Positions 8,779 to 19,384 are shown, numbered from the stretch's first letter. The stretch: 64,000 nt of DNA from Planktothrix paucivesiculata PCC 9631 (GCF_900009265.2 NZ_LR735018.1:594798-658797); one strand, 5' to 3'. Made by a program: numbers and translations. The notes: generated by a model not told the origin, from the letters alone.

Positions 8779-8911
8779 AGTGCAGTCTCCTATCGTCTTT
8801 TGACTTCTTCAGCCGAGGGGTCGGTTTTGCACTCAACAAACCACCCTAACTTTCCAACTCATTCAGACTAAACCCAAACCATTCCAGGTAATAGAAAATA
8901 AAGGATTGATC

Positions 8912-11900
8912 ATGAGTACCATTAATTTTGACCTAAGTTCAGCCGTCACGGATAATATATTACTGATCATTGATTCATCCGTTACTAATATCCCCCAATT
9001 ATTAGATGCAATGGGTGAAGATGTTGATTTTCTTATCCTCTCAAAAAATGAAGATGGAATTCAACAAATTACCAATATTTTATCAGGCTACAAAAATTTA
9101 AAAGCTGTTCATCTGCTCACCCATGGAAGTTCAGGAACACTGCATCTAGGTAATACGACCCTAAACGCCAATAATATTGAAAAATATGCACCCCAACTGA
9201 AAACTTGGCGACAAACTTTTACAGAAAATACCGATTTTTTAATCTATAGTTGTGAACTCGCATCGGATAACGGTAGGTTTTTGTCTCGTCTTCATAACTA
9301 TCTAGGAGTTAACCTAGCGGCTTCGCGTCAAAAAGTTGGTTATACTTCCTTGGGGGGAAGTTGGAACCTAGATTTCATCTTAGGAAAAATTACCACGCCA
9401 TTTCCGTTTGATCAAGAAAAAATTACTGCTTATCCAGCAATATTAGGGACTTATAACGTCAGTACCGTTGATGAATTAAAAACAGCCATTAACACGGCTA
9501 ACACCACAACAGAAGACGATGTTATTAATTTAACAAAAGGAGTCTACAGCTTAACAACGGTTGATAACAACACCTCCGATGGTTTTGCTAGTGATGCTAA
9601 CGGTTTACCCACTCCTACGGATATAACCGTTGGTGGAAAACTGACCCTGAACGGGAATGGGGCTATTATTGAACGAAGCACCACAGCACCTGCTTTCCGT
9701 TTCTTTTATGTTCCCTCTAATAGTGACCTTACCCTAAATAACCTCAGCTTCAGTAATGGGGAAGCAGACAAACGGGGAGGAGCAATTTATGTTAGTAGCA
9801 GTCTAGGCAACCTTACGGTTAATAATAGTACCTTTACCAATAACAAAGTCACAGGCGAGGGAGGATATGGCGGTGGGGCAATTTTTATTTACTACAGCAG
9901 TACCGCTACGATTAATAATAGTACCTTTTCGGGTAACAGCGTAGAAGATAGTGGCGGTGCTATTCATAATATTGGCAACTTATCCATTACTAATAGTACC
10001 TTTACGAACAACAAAGCCGATACTAATACCAGTAATAATACCTCTTATGATAGTGGTGGAGCCATTTTTCAAAATAGTGGAACAGCTACCCTTAAAAACA
10101 CATTAATTGCCGGAAATCAAGACTTATCAACAGATATTAAAACTCCCGATATAGCCGGAGGAACTTGGACAGATGGAGGTGGAAATTTAATCGGAGATAA
10201 TAGCAGTGTTGAAACGACATTTCCAACCAGTAGCTTAGTGGGAACAGCCACCAATCCTTTAGATGCTAAATTAGGCCCTTTACAAGATAATGGCGGATTA
10301 AGTTTTACCCATGCTTTGTTAGCAGGAAGCCCAGGGATTGATACAGGAAATAATACCAATGCGACCGGATTAACAACCGACCAACGAGGCAGTGGATTTG
10401 ACCGAATTATTAATAATACTGTTGATATTGGTGCGTTTGAATATGTCGCCCCCGAAATAGAAGTCTTAGACGGAACTAGCAATATTATTGATGGAACCTC
10501 AACAGCTATTAATTTTGGTCAGATATCCCTAGGAGGAAGTCTTACTAAAACCTTCACGATTAAAAATACCGGATTAGGGGATTTACTATTAACTAATCCG
10601 ATAACTTTTACCGGAACAGGTGTTACCGGATTAGGGACTTTTACCACCACTACACTTGCTCCTAATGGGAGTACAACTGTTGATATTACCCTCACACCCA
10701 ATCAAATCGGAACACTACAAGGAGAATTATCTTTTAGTAATAATGATGGAGACGAAAACCCGTTTAACTTTCCTTTTTCATTGATTGCTTCTGCGGTAGA
10801 AATTAGTAAAGTTCAAGCTCCTCCTGCGATTACCTTAAAAGCGGGAGATAACCTCGATTTTGTAGTGACATTTACTCAACCTGTCACGATTAATAAAGGT
10901 ACAGGAAATGTTAATATTCCCGTTACCTTAGATACAGGCGGAATTGTTAATGCGACTTTATTAGGGACAGGAGCAGCGAATACTCAGCATATTTTCCGTT
11001 ACAATATTGGTTTAGGAGAAGAGGATAATAATGGCCCCGTTACAGGAACAGCGTTAACCTTAACGGGGGATGCAACTGTTAAAGATAGTGGGGGAAATGA
11101 CGTTAATTTAACCCTCAATAATGTGACGGATACCACAGCCATTAAGGTAGATGCAGTCACACCAACAGTTAGTAGCATTATTCGTCAAACTCCGACAACA
11201 GAAATCACCAATGAGAATACGGTTGTTTATCAAGTTAATTTTAGTGAAGGGGTGAAAGATTTAGACATTAGTGATTTTATTATCACCCCAACAGGAACAG
11301 TAAACGGTACAATTGCCAGTGTTTCTGCGGTAACGGGAAATAGTGTTAATGTCACCGTCAATAATATTAGTGGAAACGGAACATTACGACTGGATACCTC
11401 AGCAACTCCGACAATTAAAGATATTGCTGGAAACTCGTTAACAACAGCCTTTAATACGGGTGAAACTTATACAGTTGACGGAATTCAACCAACAGTTAGT
11501 AGTATTATTCGTCAAACCCCGACAACAGAAATCACCAATGGGAATACGGTTGTTTATCAAGTTAATTTTAGTGAAGGGGTGAAAGATTTAGACATTAGTG
11601 ATTTTCTCATCACCCCAACAGGAACAGTAAACGGTACAATTGCCAGTGTTTCTGCGGTAACGGGAAATAGTGTTAATGTCACCGTCAATAATATTAGTGG
11701 AAACGGAACATTACGACTGGATACCTCAGCAACTCCGACAATTAAAGATATTGCTGGAAACGCTTTAACAACAGCCTTTAATACGGGTGAAATTTATACA
11801 GTTGAGGTTATAACGCCAGCGCCCACGCCTACGCCCACACCAACACCGACAATATCACCCACACCAACACCAACACCTACAATAGCTCCTACGCCCACAC

Positions 11901-14845
11901 CAACACCGACAATAGCACCCACACCAACACCGACAATAGCACCCACACCAACGCCAACCCCAACGTTAGAACCTAGTCCAACGCCAACGCCAACGTTAGA
12001 ACCTACACCTGCGCCAACACCAACGTTAGAACCTACCCCAACACCAACACCAACGTTAGAACCTACCCCAACACCAACACCATCACCATCACCCACGCCA
12101 ACGTTAGAACCTACCCCAGCACCAACGCCGATTCCCCAAACTGGAGAAGAAATTATAAACTTTATTAAAGGGTTAACTCCTGAACAGTTTGCGGCGGTGA
12201 CTCCCACGCAGTGGACAAGCTTCCTGCAAATTTTAAGTCCTGAACAGTTAAAAACTTTAACCCAAGGTTTAACATCAGAACAAACCCAAAGCTTGGTCTC
12301 AAGTCTAAGCGTCCAACAATGGCAAGCGCTGACAGTAGAACAAACCCAAGCCTTTTTTCAAGGGTTAACAAGTCAACAACTTCAGGCATTTACACCCGAA
12401 CAAATTCAAAACTTAATCCAAAAACTCAAACCGGAACAAATTTCAGTTGTCTACGGTAGTTTAACTGAGTCTCAAGTCCAAGGATTAAGTTCACAACAAA
12501 TTTTAGCTTTTACGAATGGGTTAAGCTTACAACAGTGGCAAGCCGTGACGCCTGAACTGTTAAAAGGTTTGCTACAAAAATTAACCCCTCAACAGTTGCA
12601 AGAGTTTAGCCAAGGGTTAAATCCCCAATTATTGCAAGTTGTGTCTGCTGAACAGTTGCAAGCTGTGACTCAAGGGTTAAACCCAGAACAATTGCAAGCC
12701 TATTTGCAAGGTTTTAGCGCCCAACAGTTACAAAGCTTAAGTCCCCAACAGTTGCAAGGGATGACCCAAGGTTTAACTCAAGAACAACTACAAACCTTTT
12801 TCCCTTGGCTAGTGGCAGTTCCTCCTTCAACACCGATTCCAACACCCTCACCGACTTTAGCCCCGACCCCAACGCCAACACCGACGTTAGAACCGAGTCC
12901 AACACCATTACCTCCTGGTGATACCACTCCTCCGACAGTTACCCTTGAGCAAAATCGTCCCCCTTCTGACAATGCTGTTTACTTGAAGGTTGAATTTAGT
13001 GAACCGGTTAAGGGGTTTGAAGCGAATGATCTCCTGTTAGGGGGAACTGCGAACCCCGAAACTGCAACCATTACAGGTAGTGGCAGCATCTATGAGGTAG
13101 CGGTTGAGGGAATGACAGCATTTGGGACTGTTTCGGTTACACTTCCAGCCAATACTGTTACCGATGAAGCAGGCAATTTTAACCAACAGAATACCGTCAT
13201 TGATCAACTGACTAACTTTAGTCCACCAGACAAGCCAGAAACTCTAAATTTCCTTCAAGGTCTTGCTACATCTCAGGGGGTTACTCTAAAACAACTAACC
13301 CAAACACCACTGGTTTTAGCAGCAAATAATACTGACGATCCCCTCAAGACACTTGAAGCATTTGCATCTAAACTTCAGGGTGCTGGTCTACCTCTTCTTG
13401 CGGTATTTAATAATAATAGCTTTGTAAACCTAATAAAAACAGCAGGAAGTTCATCTGAGATTGCAAAAATGTTGAGCACACTAAGTGCTGAAAAATTTGC
13501 TTTGCTAAATCGATTAGGTCTTGCACAGTTTGGCGGTGTACCTATACGTCGAGCTACACAATTTAGCAGAATCCAATACTATCAGATCTCGTTAACTCAG
13601 ATACTGGCTTATAGGTTTACGAGTGTCAGGTTTACGGGGCCTGGTGGCACAATTGCCCCCGGTCTTTTCGGTGCACCGCGTAGCAATAATGACGAGCGTA
13701 GCGGCATGGAATCTCACGAAAACTTAATTGCACCTCAATATGATGTGATATCTTTTGTTGATGACCTTGCATCTGAGAATCTTAATTCTATCCCCCTGTT
13801 AGATCCAGGAGACGATACATTTTCTCAGCATTATTATGTATTGAATTCCAATGGGGGTATGGTATTCCCTCTGGAAGTTGCCCAGAAATTGAGTATTTCT
13901 GAACAACCGATTAACGTTAATGCGACGAATCAGGAAATATTTGAACATTTCAATCGAGAAAGCTTTGAAGTTTCTGTCCCTGAAAAGATTGGTGGTGCAA
14001 TGTTGACGGAAAATAATCGCACCTTGCAAAATTTACAAACAGATCTTCAAGAAACGCTAGGAACTGAATCTCCTGAACTCAATCAATTGGCTCAACAAAT
14101 TTCAACTCGGTTTGATGCCAATACCCCATGGGATTTCTCTATGGTTGCTCCTTTCTCCCAATTGCCAGAGGATTTGCCGAGTAGTCAGCCAATTCTGATG
14201 CAAGCAAATGTGGCTTTATCACAGCAAACAGGAGTCGGAAATCAACAAATTAGCTTGATTGATAGTACGGATTTGCCTAATTCTATTATTCAACTCCAAA
14301 ATATTAATGTTGCTTTATTAAGGGGGCAAATGCAACTCTTGGGCGATGCCGGAAAAAATATTGTTGTTGGAGATAAACTAGCCCAAACTATTGCATTAGG
14401 TCAAGGGGATGATGAAGGTCATGGCGGTGCTGCTGGAGATATTCTATATGGCGGAAAAGATGATGATTTGCTATGGGGAAATCAAGAAAATGATAACTTG
14501 TTTGGAGATTTAGGAAATGATAATCTTTATGGTGGACAAGGGGATGATTTCTTAGATGGAGGAGAAGGGGATGATCACCTATTTGGAGATGTAGGAAATG
14601 ATATTTTAATCGGCGGTAAAGGACGCGATCGCTTTTATATTGGAGCGAATCAAGGAGTAGATATCATTAATGATTTTACTCTGGGTGAAGATCAGATTCA
14701 GTTAATAGGCGGATTAATCTTTGAAGAGTTGCAAATCACAACAGTTAGTGGCAATACAATCATTAAACTTGCCAATACGGGAGAGGAACTCGTTAAACTG
14801 TTAGGTTTTGATAGTACCGTGAATTACTCTGACCTGCTACGCTGA
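8912..14845 (+). CDS. Giant DUF4347 / beta-helix / Ig-like / RTX surface or secreted protein
   Basis: A 1977-residue modular protein. In order: DUF4347 (about 5-165; [26 protein letters not shown]), a parallel beta-helix region rich in NNSTFTNN and GGAI repeats (180-490), a Hydin/ASPM-like beta domain (515-625), an Ig-like domain, two almost identical 109-residue Ig-like repeats (750-967), a Pro-Thr linker (968-1073), a 220-residue Gln-rich helical repeat region (1078-1300), a second Pro-Thr linker, another Ig-like domain, an unrecognised 380-residue region, and 6-7 RTX nonapeptide units (GGxGxDxLx type, about 1835-1910). RTX repeats imply Ca2+-triggered folding after type I secretion; no ABC exporter genes lie nearby. 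Start ATG 8912 has AAAGGA six bases upstream, better than TTG 8906. Probably an adhesin or sheath protein (inference). Confidence 0.85.
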   Translation: MSTINFDLSSAVTDNILLIIDSSVTNIPQLLDAMGEDVDFLILSKNEDGIQQITNILSGYKNLKAVHLLTHGSSGTLHLGNTTLNANNIEKYAPQLKTWRQTFTENTDFLIYSCELASDNGRFLSRLHNYLGVNLAASRQKVGYTSLGGSWNLDFILGKITTPFPFDQEKITAYPAILGTYNVSTVDELKTAINTANTTTEDDVINLTKGVYSLTTVDNNTSDGFASDANGLPTPTDITVGGKLTLNGNGAIIERSTTAPAFRFFYVPSNSDLTLNNLSFSNGEADKRGGAIYVSSSLGNLTVNNSTFTNNKVTGEGGYGGGAIFIYYSSTATINNSTFSGNSVEDSGGAIHNIGNLSITNSTFTNNKADTNTSNNTSYDSGGAIFQNSGTATLKNTLIAGNQDLSTDIKTPDIAGGTWTDGGGNLIGDNSSVETTFPTSSLVGTATNPLDAKLGPLQDNGGLSFTHALLAGSPGIDTGNNTNATGLTTDQRGSGFDRIINNTVDIGAFEYVAPEIEVLDGTSNIIDGTSTAINFGQISLGGSLTKTFTIKNTGLGDLLLTNPITFTGTGVTGLGTFTTTTLAPNGSTTVDITLTPNQIGTLQGELSFSNNDGDENPFNFPFSLIASAVEISKVQAPPAITLKAGDNLDFVVTFTQPVTINKGTGNVNIPVTLDTGGIVNATLLGTGAANTQHIFRYNIGLGEEDNNGPVTGTALTLTGDATVKDSGGNDVNLTLNNVTDTTAIKVDAVTPTVSSIIRQTPTTEITNENTVVYQVNFSEGVKDLDISDFIITPTGTVNGTIASVSAVTGNSVNVTVNNISGNGTLRLDTSATPTIKDIAGNSLTTAFNTGETYTVDGIQPTVSSIIRQTPTTEITNGNTVVYQVNFSEGVKDLDISDFLITPTGTVNGTIASVSAVTGNSVNVTVNNISGNGTLRLDTSATPTIKDIAGNALTTAFNTGEIYTVEVITPAPTPTPTPTPTISPTPTPTPTIAPTPTPTPTIAPTPTPTIAPTPTPTPTLEPSPTPTPTLEPTPAPTPTLEPTPTPTPTLEPTPTPTPSPSPTPTLEPTPAPTPIPQTGEEIINFIKGLTPEQFAAVTPTQWTSFLQILSPEQLKTLTQGLTSEQTQSLVSSLSVQQWQALTVEQTQAFFQGLTSQQLQAFTPEQIQNLIQKLKPEQISVVYGSLTESQVQGLSSQQILAFTNGLSLQQWQAVTPELLKGLLQKLTPQQLQEFSQGLNPQLLQVVSAEQLQAVTQGLNPEQLQAYLQGFSAQQLQSLSPQQLQGMTQGLTQEQLQTFFPWLVAVPPSTPIPTPSPTLAPTPTPTPTLEPSPTPLPPGDTTPPTVTLEQNRPPSDNAVYLKVEFSEPVKGFEANDLLLGGTANPETATITGSGSIYEVAVEGMTAFGTVSVTLPANTVTDEAGNFNQQNTVIDQLTNFSPPDKPETLNFLQGLATSQGVTLKQLTQTPLVLAANNTDDPLKTLEAFASKLQGAGLPLLAVFNNNSFVNLIKTAGSSSEIAKMLSTLSAEKFALLNRLGLAQFGGVPIRRATQFSRIQYYQISLTQILAYRFTSVRFTGPGGTIAPGLFGAPRSNNDERSGMESHENLIAPQYDVISFVDDLASENLNSIPLLDPGDDTFSQHYYVLNSNGGMVFPLEVAQKLSISEQPINVNATNQEIFEHFNRESFEVSVPEKIGGAMLTENNRTLQNLQTDLQETLGTESPELNQLAQQISTRFDANTPWDFSMVAPFSQLPEDLPSSQPILMQANVALSQQTGVGNQQISLIDSTDLPNSIIQLQNINVALLRGQMQLLGDAGKNIVVGDKLAQTIALGQGDDEGHGGAAGDILYGGKDDDLLWGNQENDNLFGDLGNDNLYGGQGDDFLDGGEGDDHLFGDVGNDILIGGKGRDRFYIGANQGVDIINDFTLGEDQIQLIGGLIFEELQITTVSGNTIIKLANTGEELVKLLGFDSTVNYSDLLR
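11162..11815 (+). repeat. 327-bp tandem coding repeat (two near-identical copies)
   Basis: Copies start at 11162 and 11489 and encode two 109-residue Ig-like domains beginning [16 protein letters not shown]. They differ at only a few bases over most of their length (for example GAG/GGG at the Glu/Gly of TNENT/TNGNT), so the duplication is recent or maintained by gene conversion. Confidence 0.9.
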
Positions 14846-14873
14846 GGTCGGAGTTTCCTGCCCAACAGAAAGC

Positions 14874-14907
14874 ACAACAGTGGATTTCTTGCGTCCTCCA
14901 CTGTTGT
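14874..14907. terminator. 11-bp stem-loop after the giant RTX gene
   Basis: ACAACAGTGGA (14874-14884) is exactly complementary to TCCACTGTTGT (14897-14907) around a 12-base loop. It lies between the ends of the RTX gene and the convergent purQ. No T-run follows on either strand, so terminator function is uncertain. Confidence 0.45.
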
Positions 14908-14975
14908 ATCTGACATCTGGACAACAGGCTGACTCGCGCTTTTCCTAACGACAAAACTCACAGTTCTTTAATCGA

Positions 14976-15653
14976 CTAACCTAATAGGGTTTTAAACAGT
15001 TTAATTCCATCGGTATTTCCTAACATGGGATCGGAGGCTCTTTCGGGATGCGGCATCATACCTAAAACGTTGCCTTGACGGTTACAAATTCCCGCAATAT
15101 TATTCAAAGATCCGTTAGGATTTTCTTCGGGTTTCGGGGTTTTATCAGTTCCATAACGGAATAAAACTTGATGATTTGTTTCTAATTCTTCTAGGGTTTT
15201 TTCATCGGCATAATAACAGCCTTCCCCGTGGGCAATGGGTAAATTAATTACTTCCCCAACTTGATATTCAGAAGTCCAGGGAATATTACTATTAATTACC
15301 GTTAAAGGAGCAGACTCACAAATAAAGTGTAAATCCCGATTTCTAACTAATGCTCCGGGTAATAATCCCGCTTCGGTTAATACCTGAAATCCGTTACAAA
15401 TTCCTAGAACAAATTTCCCTTGGTTAGCGTGTTCAATAGTTGAACGCATGATCGGAGAAAAACGCGCGATCGCCCCACAACGCAAGTAATCCCCGTAACT
15501 AAACCCCCCCGGAATTACCACCACATCAATATCAGATAAATCCGTATCTTCATGCCAAATCATCCGGGTTGGTTGTCCCAATAATCCTTGAGTGACCCAA
15601 GCCACATCTCGATCGCAATTAGAACCCGGAAACACAATAACCCCAAATTTCAT
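14976..15653 (-). CDS. purQ: Phosphoribosylformylglycinamidine synthase, glutaminase subunit PurQ
   Basis: Supplies ammonia from glutamine to PurL in the fourth step of purine synthesis. The 225-residue class I glutamine amidotransferase has FPGSNCDRD at the N-terminus, [17 protein letters not shown] (oxyanion region), GICNGFQVL with the nucleophilic Cys at about residue 95, and MMPHPERA with the His/Glu of the triad near 208. Length is standard for the small PurQ. The start is ATG 15653. It lies about 90 bases after purS on the same strand; purL is not in the window. Confidence 0.96.
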   Translation of the reverse strand: MKFGVIVFPGSNCDRDVAWVTQGLLGQPTRMIWHEDTDLSDIDVVVIPGGFSYGDYLRCGAIARFSPIMRSTIEHANQGKFVLGICNGFQVLTEAGLLPGALVRNRDLHFICESAPLTVINSNIPWTSEYQVGEVINLPIAHGEGCYYADEKTLEELETNHQVLFRYGTDKTPKPEENPNGSLNNIAGICNRQGNVLGMMPHPERASDPMLGNTDGIKLFKTLLG

Positions 15654-15742
15654 AATGTATTAATCTAGTAAATTATCAATAGAAACAAGTTGATCAAAAA
15701 AGATTTTTAGTTCATTTTTGATCAACCAAAATGTTCATCAAA

Positions 15743-16015
15743 TTAATGAGTAACTGCCGCAACTTCCGTTAGATCAAATCGATAAATTTCAATCACCGGA
15801 TTAGCTAACAACTGATCACAAATCTGGTCAAGTTGACTTTTTGCTTCGGTTTCATCCGTTGCCGAAAGGGTCATTTCAATATATTTACCAATCCGCACCT
15901 GTTCAACATTGTCATATCCCAGATGTTGAATACCAGATTTCACCGCCACGCCTTGAGGATCAAGAACAGAAGGACGGAGGGTAATATAAATTCTAGCTTG
16001 GTAGTGATGGGTCAC
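15743..16015 (-). CDS. purS: Phosphoribosylformylglycinamidine synthase subunit PurS
   Basis: Small structural subunit that bridges PurL and PurQ. The 90-residue product has ARIYITLRPSVLDPQGVAV, then HLGYDNVEQVRIGKYIEM and CDQLLANPVIEIYRF, all typical PurS. I chose GTG at 16015, because it has AGGG six bases upstream and gives the normal PurS length; the frame stays open to a TTG at 16057, which would add 14 unlikely residues. It lies upstream of purQ, probably in one transcript. Confidence 0.9.
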   Translation of the reverse strand: MTHHYQARIYITLRPSVLDPQGVAVKSGIQHLGYDNVEQVRIGKYIEMTLSATDETEAKSQLDQICDQLLANPVIEIYRFDLTEVAAVTH

Positions 16016-16139
16016 AACAATCCCTGCTTTAATGGCACAGTCTTGATTATCCCTCAAAGATTCAAAAAACGAACCTGTAAGTCTAATTTTTCGTCAGTAT
16101 GGTTTGAATGGAGTGCATTAATTGTAGGAGAAACTTAAA

Positions 16140-16556
16140 ATGAAATTACGCCATTTAACCCTAATGGGATGGGTTTTTAGCCTGGTTTTAGCCCTTGCGC
16201 CCAGTGCTGGAGCAAATCTACAGCAAATCAGCCCCGGAGCTCCCGTCTCCCTCTCAGGAACCTCTGGGGGGCCTGTGAATAGTCAGGACTGTGGGTTTAT
16301 TGCCCAAACCCCAAACCACGTTATTCAGGTTACTGATGATTTACCCTATTGGCGAATTATGGTGACCACATCGGGTTCACCGACCCTATTAATTGATGGC
16401 CCCACCGGACGTTATTGTATGTTACCTGAAGGTTCTGCTAATAGCGGTGTTCTACAATATTCGGGTTACGGAGTTAAGGGGGATTATAACATTTATATTG
16501 GCGATCGTCAACAGGGTCAAAATCCCTATCGACTCTCTATTACTGATCAAAAATAA
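16140..16556 (+). CDS. Secreted protein of unknown function
   Basis: A 138-residue protein with a clear Sec signal peptide: MKLRHL, a hydrophobic core TLMGWVFSLVLALAPSAGA, and a likely signal-peptidase site after AGA (about residue 25). The mature part is Gly/Ser/Pro-rich, predicted beta, with two cysteines (CGFIAQ and YCMLPEG) that could form a disulfide, and ends PYRLSITDQK. The pattern DDLPYWRIMVTTSGSPTLLIDGPTGRYC recalls small beta-sandwich domains found in secreted cyanobacterial proteins, but I cannot name the family. Start ATG 16140 follows GTAGGAG closely. It converges with the SOUL gene. Confidence 0.75.
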   Translation: MKLRHLTLMGWVFSLVLALAPSAGANLQQISPGAPVSLSGTSGGPVNSQDCGFIAQTPNHVIQVTDDLPYWRIMVTTSGSPTLLIDGPTGRYCMLPEGSANSGVLQYSGYGVKGDYNIYIGDRQQGQNPYRLSITDQK

Positions 16557-16569
16557 TAGTTGAGATTGG

Positions 16570-16600
16570 GATAAATTAATCGAATTTTGATTAATTTATC
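16570..16600. terminator. 12-bp stem-loop between convergent genes
   Basis: GATAAATTAATC (16570-16581) and GATTAATTTATC (16589-16600) pair perfectly around a 7-base AT-rich loop. It overlaps the stop codon of the minus-strand SOUL gene and follows the plus-strand secreted protein by 14 bases. A bidirectional terminator is likely, although T-runs are weak. Confidence 0.5.
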
Positions 16601-17094
16601 GGAATTTGCACCTCACTATATTTGAGGTTCTCAGGTGTCATGGGAGAATTATAAAACAACCGTCGGGGGGAACCCGCAATTTCATATTCAGGGTGTTGTT
16701 TTAACCAATTTTTTAATCGTTGTAAATGAACTTGATAGCTCTCCCAACTATAAGCTCCTTGAATTCCAATACTGAGGACTTTCATGGTAGGAGTATCCGT
16801 TACATTAACATCTGATTTGATCTGTTCAGGAGTAATTTCAGGATGGGAATAGAGGAAAGAAACCTCAGCTTGATTCTGACAATCAGATTCTTGTAAATAC
16901 CGAGCTTCCACCGGAGTTGTCATGGCAATGTTATTACTACTAATGTGTTGAAATAGGGGATTAAATGCCTGGCGAGTGGCTTGAGTTAAATCCCCTTGAT
17001 GTAAATAAGTTATCCCTCGATAGGCTGGATATTGTTTAACTTCAATTACTCCAACGGGAGTCGGTGGTGGAAATCCTTCTGGAAAAGTAGCCAT
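16591..17094 (-). CDS. SOUL-family heme-binding protein
   Basis: A 167-residue protein of the SOUL/HBP family, which bind heme or other tetrapyrroles. Seen: IEVKQYPAYRGI near residue 18 (matching the E.R.Y family start), NNIAMTTPVEARY near residue 55 (family KIAMTAPV), and the C-terminal signature GSPRRLFYNSPMTPENLKYSEVQIPI interrupted at its middle by Pro-Met. No signal peptide, so cytoplasmic. The function in cyanobacteria is not established. Start ATG 17094. Downstream of it on the other side lies a 7-copy-like AATTACG microsatellite in the spacer. Confidence 0.85.
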   Translation of the reverse strand: MATFPEGFPPPTPVGVIEVKQYPAYRGITYLHQGDLTQATRQAFNPLFQHISSNNIAMTTPVEARYLQESDCQNQAEVSFLYSHPEITPEQIKSDVNVTDTPTMKVLSIGIQGAYSWESYQVHLQRLKNWLKQHPEYEIAGSPRRLFYNSPMTPENLKYSEVQIPIN

Positions 17095-17114
17095 AGATTA
17101 GGGAAGGGGTAGTG

Positions 17115-17148
17115 GGCAATTACGAATTACGAATTACGAATTACGAAT
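17115..17148. repeat. AATTACG microsatellite
   Basis: The 8-base phrase AATTACGA is repeated four times in a row in the spacer between the SOUL gene and the FMN reductase. Similar short arrays (ATTCGTA at 25396) occur elsewhere in the window, so this is a recurrent spacer type. Confidence 0.8.
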
Positions 17149-17200
17149 GGGTAATACTTCGACTTCGCTCAGTAACAGGGTAATGGGTACGGGGTAATAT

Positions 17201-17782
17201 TTAAGAGGAAAGTTTGATTAATAAACTGGCAACTTTTGCTCCTAAACTTTCTACATCCTGCTGTTGTTTGGGATCTTTTAAACTGCCATCTGAATTAAAG
17301 GCTTCAAACGCTTGAGAAATAGATCGTTGTTGAGGAATAACTAATACCCCAATACTTTCTAAAATAGCCCGAACATGAACTAACCCGCGCATTCCTCCAA
17401 ATCCTCCCGGGGAGGCGCTCATAATCGCTGCAACTTTATTGTTAAAACAGGCTAATCCTGGTAAATTTGGTTCGGGACGGGATGCCCAATCAATGGCATT
17501 TTTTAATAGCGGTGTAATCGAACTATTATACTCAGGACAGGCAATTAATAAGCCTTGATGGGCTACCATTAAATCTTTGAATTCGCGAACAGCGACCGGA
17601 ATTCCCTGTTGGGCTTCTAAATCTTCATCAAATAAGGGCATTGGGAAATCCCGTAAATCAATATAGGTGACCTCCGCCCCGGCTGTTTTGGCTCCGGCGG
17701 CGGCGATTTGGACTAACTTTTTATTAAAGGAGGTTTCCTTAGCACTGCCAGCAAAGGCGAGAATTTTGGGAGAATTTGCCAT
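17201..17782 (-). CDS. NAD(P)H-dependent FMN reductase family flavoprotein
   Basis: A 193-residue flavodoxin-like fold oxidoreductase. Seen: ILAFAGSAKETSFNKKLV, the phosphate-binding loop for FMN (about residues 6-22), LLIACPEYNSSITPLLKNAIDW near 78-97 (family PEYN.S.P..LKN..DW signature) and SASPGGFGGMRGL near 120, which contacts the isoalloxazine. Likely reduces FMN, quinones or metal ions; physiological substrate unknown. Start ATG 17782. It follows the nuclease-OB gene by 14 bases on the same strand, so the two may be co-transcribed. Confidence 0.9.
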   Translation of the reverse strand: MANSPKILAFAGSAKETSFNKKLVQIAAAGAKTAGAEVTYIDLRDFPMPLFDEDLEAQQGIPVAVREFKDLMVAHQGLLIACPEYNSSITPLLKNAIDWASRPEPNLPGLACFNNKVAAIMSASPGGFGGMRGLVHVRAILESIGVLVIPQQRSISQAFEAFNSDGSLKDPKQQQDVESLGAKVASLLIKLSS

Positions 17783-17796
17783 GATCGTATCGGTGA

Positions 17797-18798
17797 TTAT
17801 TTCTGAGTATTATTATAGGTTAAACTGGGGGAATTTACCAAGGTTTTAGTTTGAAAAATTGGGTAAAAATCCGATAATTGTTGCAGATGGGTAAGAGTAA
17901 TTTCGGGTTTATCTCGATACATGGTCACCTGTCCACTAATATAAACATAGCCCCGTCCTAACCCCGTATATCGTTTATTAATTAAATCAACCAGGGGAGC
18001 ATATTTATTATCACTGGCTTCGGGAATCCATAGCTTTAAACTTCGGTCTTTTGTTCCGGTGTGAATAATCGCACTATTCCCAATCCATTTAGTAATTCCC
18101 TCCTGTAAATCACAGAAAATAGTAATGGATTGTTGCTTCATTGCCGCGCCTAAAATTTTAGGATAATCTAAACGCACGGATAACACCCCATTCGGTTGTC
18201 CATAGCGACGAAAATCATCCACAATCGCAGCGCGTAACGACCACCAAGGCATTAAAATTCGATAGTTTCTAAAGGCACTACTTTCATTGGTTTGGCGATT
18301 CCAAATTATGCGGTTATGGGCTTGGGCATCGGCTTCAGCCTCCATCATTTCTTGATGATATAATCGAGATAATCCATATTTAATAAAATAGGGACTCCAA
18401 CCTTCCTTAATTAATTTTAAATTATAATTTTCTCCCTGTTTATGTACATAACAAATCAATCGCCCGTGATGATCTCGATATTTTTCTAAACACACTTCTA
18501 ATGGTTCATTTCCATCAAATTCAACATCAATTTTTGTTAAAAAAACATGTTCATTCGTAAAGTATTCTTGCGCCATTTCTGCGGCGGCAATTCCGGCATT
18601 AGTTCGGGGTTTAGAATCATGGTTGAGTATTTCTTCGGTATCTACACAATCGAGTCTTAAAAATTCCCGTTTATCATTGAGTAAGACTTTAATTGTGTCC
18701 CCATCGACAACCCTTGTGACTTGTAAGTTCTTAATCCGAGTTCCCACAATATCTGACCTTTTCGTTATAAGTGATACCGTTGATCTTGATCCTTGCAT
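17797..18798 (-). CDS. Thermonuclease-like domain fused to an OB-fold region
   Basis: A 333-residue protein. The N-terminal half (about 25-170) is a staphylococcal-nuclease-like OB-fold: VTRVVDGDTIKVLL, FLRLDCVDTEE with the first catalytic Arg and acidic metal ligand, RDHHGRLICYV with the second Arg, and LKLIKEGWSPYF. The C-terminal half (about 205-320) looks like a second OB-fold: KQQSITIFCDLQEG, GNSAIIHTG and GRGYVYISGQVTMYRDKPEITL, a pattern common in nucleic-acid-binding proteins. There is no clear signal peptide, which is unusual for thermonucleases and suggests intracellular nucleic-acid processing. ATG 18798 has no good ribosome-binding site; GTG about 17 codons later is possible. Confidence 0.75.
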   Translation of the reverse strand: MQGSRSTVSLITKRSDIVGTRIKNLQVTRVVDGDTIKVLLNDKREFLRLDCVDTEEILNHDSKPRTNAGIAAAEMAQEYFTNEHVFLTKIDVEFDGNEPLEVCLEKYRDHHGRLICYVHKQGENYNLKLIKEGWSPYFIKYGLSRLYHQEMMEAEADAQAHNRIIWNRQTNESSAFRNYRILMPWWSLRAAIVDDFRRYGQPNGVLSVRLDYPKILGAAMKQQSITIFCDLQEGITKWIGNSAIIHTGTKDRSLKLWIPEASDNKYAPLVDLINKRYTGLGRGYVYISGQVTMYRDKPEITLTHLQQLSDFYPIFQTKTLVNSPSLTYNNTQK

Positions 18799-19101
18799 TA
18801 ATCATGGTCGTCATAATACCATATAGCAATCTGAATCCCATTGAACATTGGGGATCAGAACCCACGACAATCCCAACAAACAACTCTATTGACGGGGGAT
18901 GATGAAGCGTAAACAATCTATCCTCAAAATCAAGGGTCTTGGATTCTGTCCAATTTCGAGGATGAATCCCCAGGAAAGAATGCCTGAAAACCTTATATAT
19001 TAAGGGTTTTAGAGAATTGGGCAAAAAGAATAAAAAAAATTTTGGAAAAACTCTTGACAAATCCCGGGTAGGTAATGCTAATATTAATAACTGTGAAGCA
19101 A
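18799..19101. other. Spacer before tRNA-Gln
   Basis: No coding frame is supported. It holds a TATAGCAAT phrase at 18823 and, at its right end, the tRNA-Gln promoter. The rest is ordinary AT-rich sequence. Confidence 0.5.
19054..19084 (+). promoter_or_regulatory. Promoter of tRNA-Gln
   Basis: A consensus -35 TTGACA (19054-19059) and a -10 TAATAT (19079-19084) with a 19-base spacer, or GCTAAT (19077-19082) at the ideal 17, end about 18 bases before the tRNA. A strong -35 in this position fits a stable-RNA promoter. Confidence 0.55.
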
Positions 19102-19173
19102 TGGGGCGTCGCCAAGTGGTAAGGCATCGGGTTTTGGTCCCGACATCCAGAGGTTCGAATCCTTTCGCCCCAG
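19102..19173 (+). tRNA. tRNA-Gln (anticodon TTG)
   Basis: Acceptor TGGGGCG (19102-19108) pairs with CGCCCCA (19166-19172). The anticodon stem CGGG/CCCG encloses TTTTGGT, giving anticodon TTG for CAA/CAG. The T-arm has GAGGTTCGAATCCTT. The U-A first pair is the usual glutamine-tRNA identity feature. In cyanobacteria this tRNA is mischarged with Glu and then amidated by GatCAB (established for the group). CCA is not encoded. Confidence 0.95.
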
Positions 19174-19247
19174 TTAAAAACATCATATCTGCAAAAAAGC
19201 CTTCGACAATATCTGTCCAAGGTTTTTTTGTATCAGTTTATCCCCTG

Positions 19248-19384
19248 AATCAGTCATCAGTCATCAGTCATCAGTCATCAGTCATCAGTTATCAGTTGTT
19301 AGTTAGCAGTTTATTACCCAAAACCCAAAACCCAAAACCCAAAACCCATTACCCATTACCCATTACCTATTCCCTATTCCCTAT
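19248..19384. repeat. Low-complexity spacer of short tandem repeats
   Basis: Three adjoining arrays: TCAGTCA-type units repeated five times or so (19250-19290), AACCCAA units (19317-19345), and ACCCATT/CCCTATT units (19346-19384). The last array runs to the stop of the LRAT-fold gene. These slip-prone spacers are common in filamentous cyanobacteria. Confidence 0.8.

Larger units (their letters stand above)
8238..8911. other. Gene-free block of MITE-like repeats
   Basis: No coding frame is seen. The phrase TATAGCAATCC or close variants occur at 8278, 8321, 8441 and 8651 in the forward sense and at about 8523-8542 and 8770-8778 inverted. The block separates DUF3181 from the giant RTX gene and must also contain that gene's promoter. 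AT-rich sequence near 8390-8420 separates the repeats. Confidence 0.75.

Noticed and set aside
11794..12207. Minus-strand frame encoding Val-Gly repeats opposite the Pro-Thr linker
   Set aside because: It is the antisense reading of the PTPTPT repeat of the giant RTX gene and has no start signal of its own.
17115..17148. CRISPR array
   Set aside because: The repeated unit is only 8 bases and has no spacers; the same holds for the arrays at 19248-19384 and 53741-53797.
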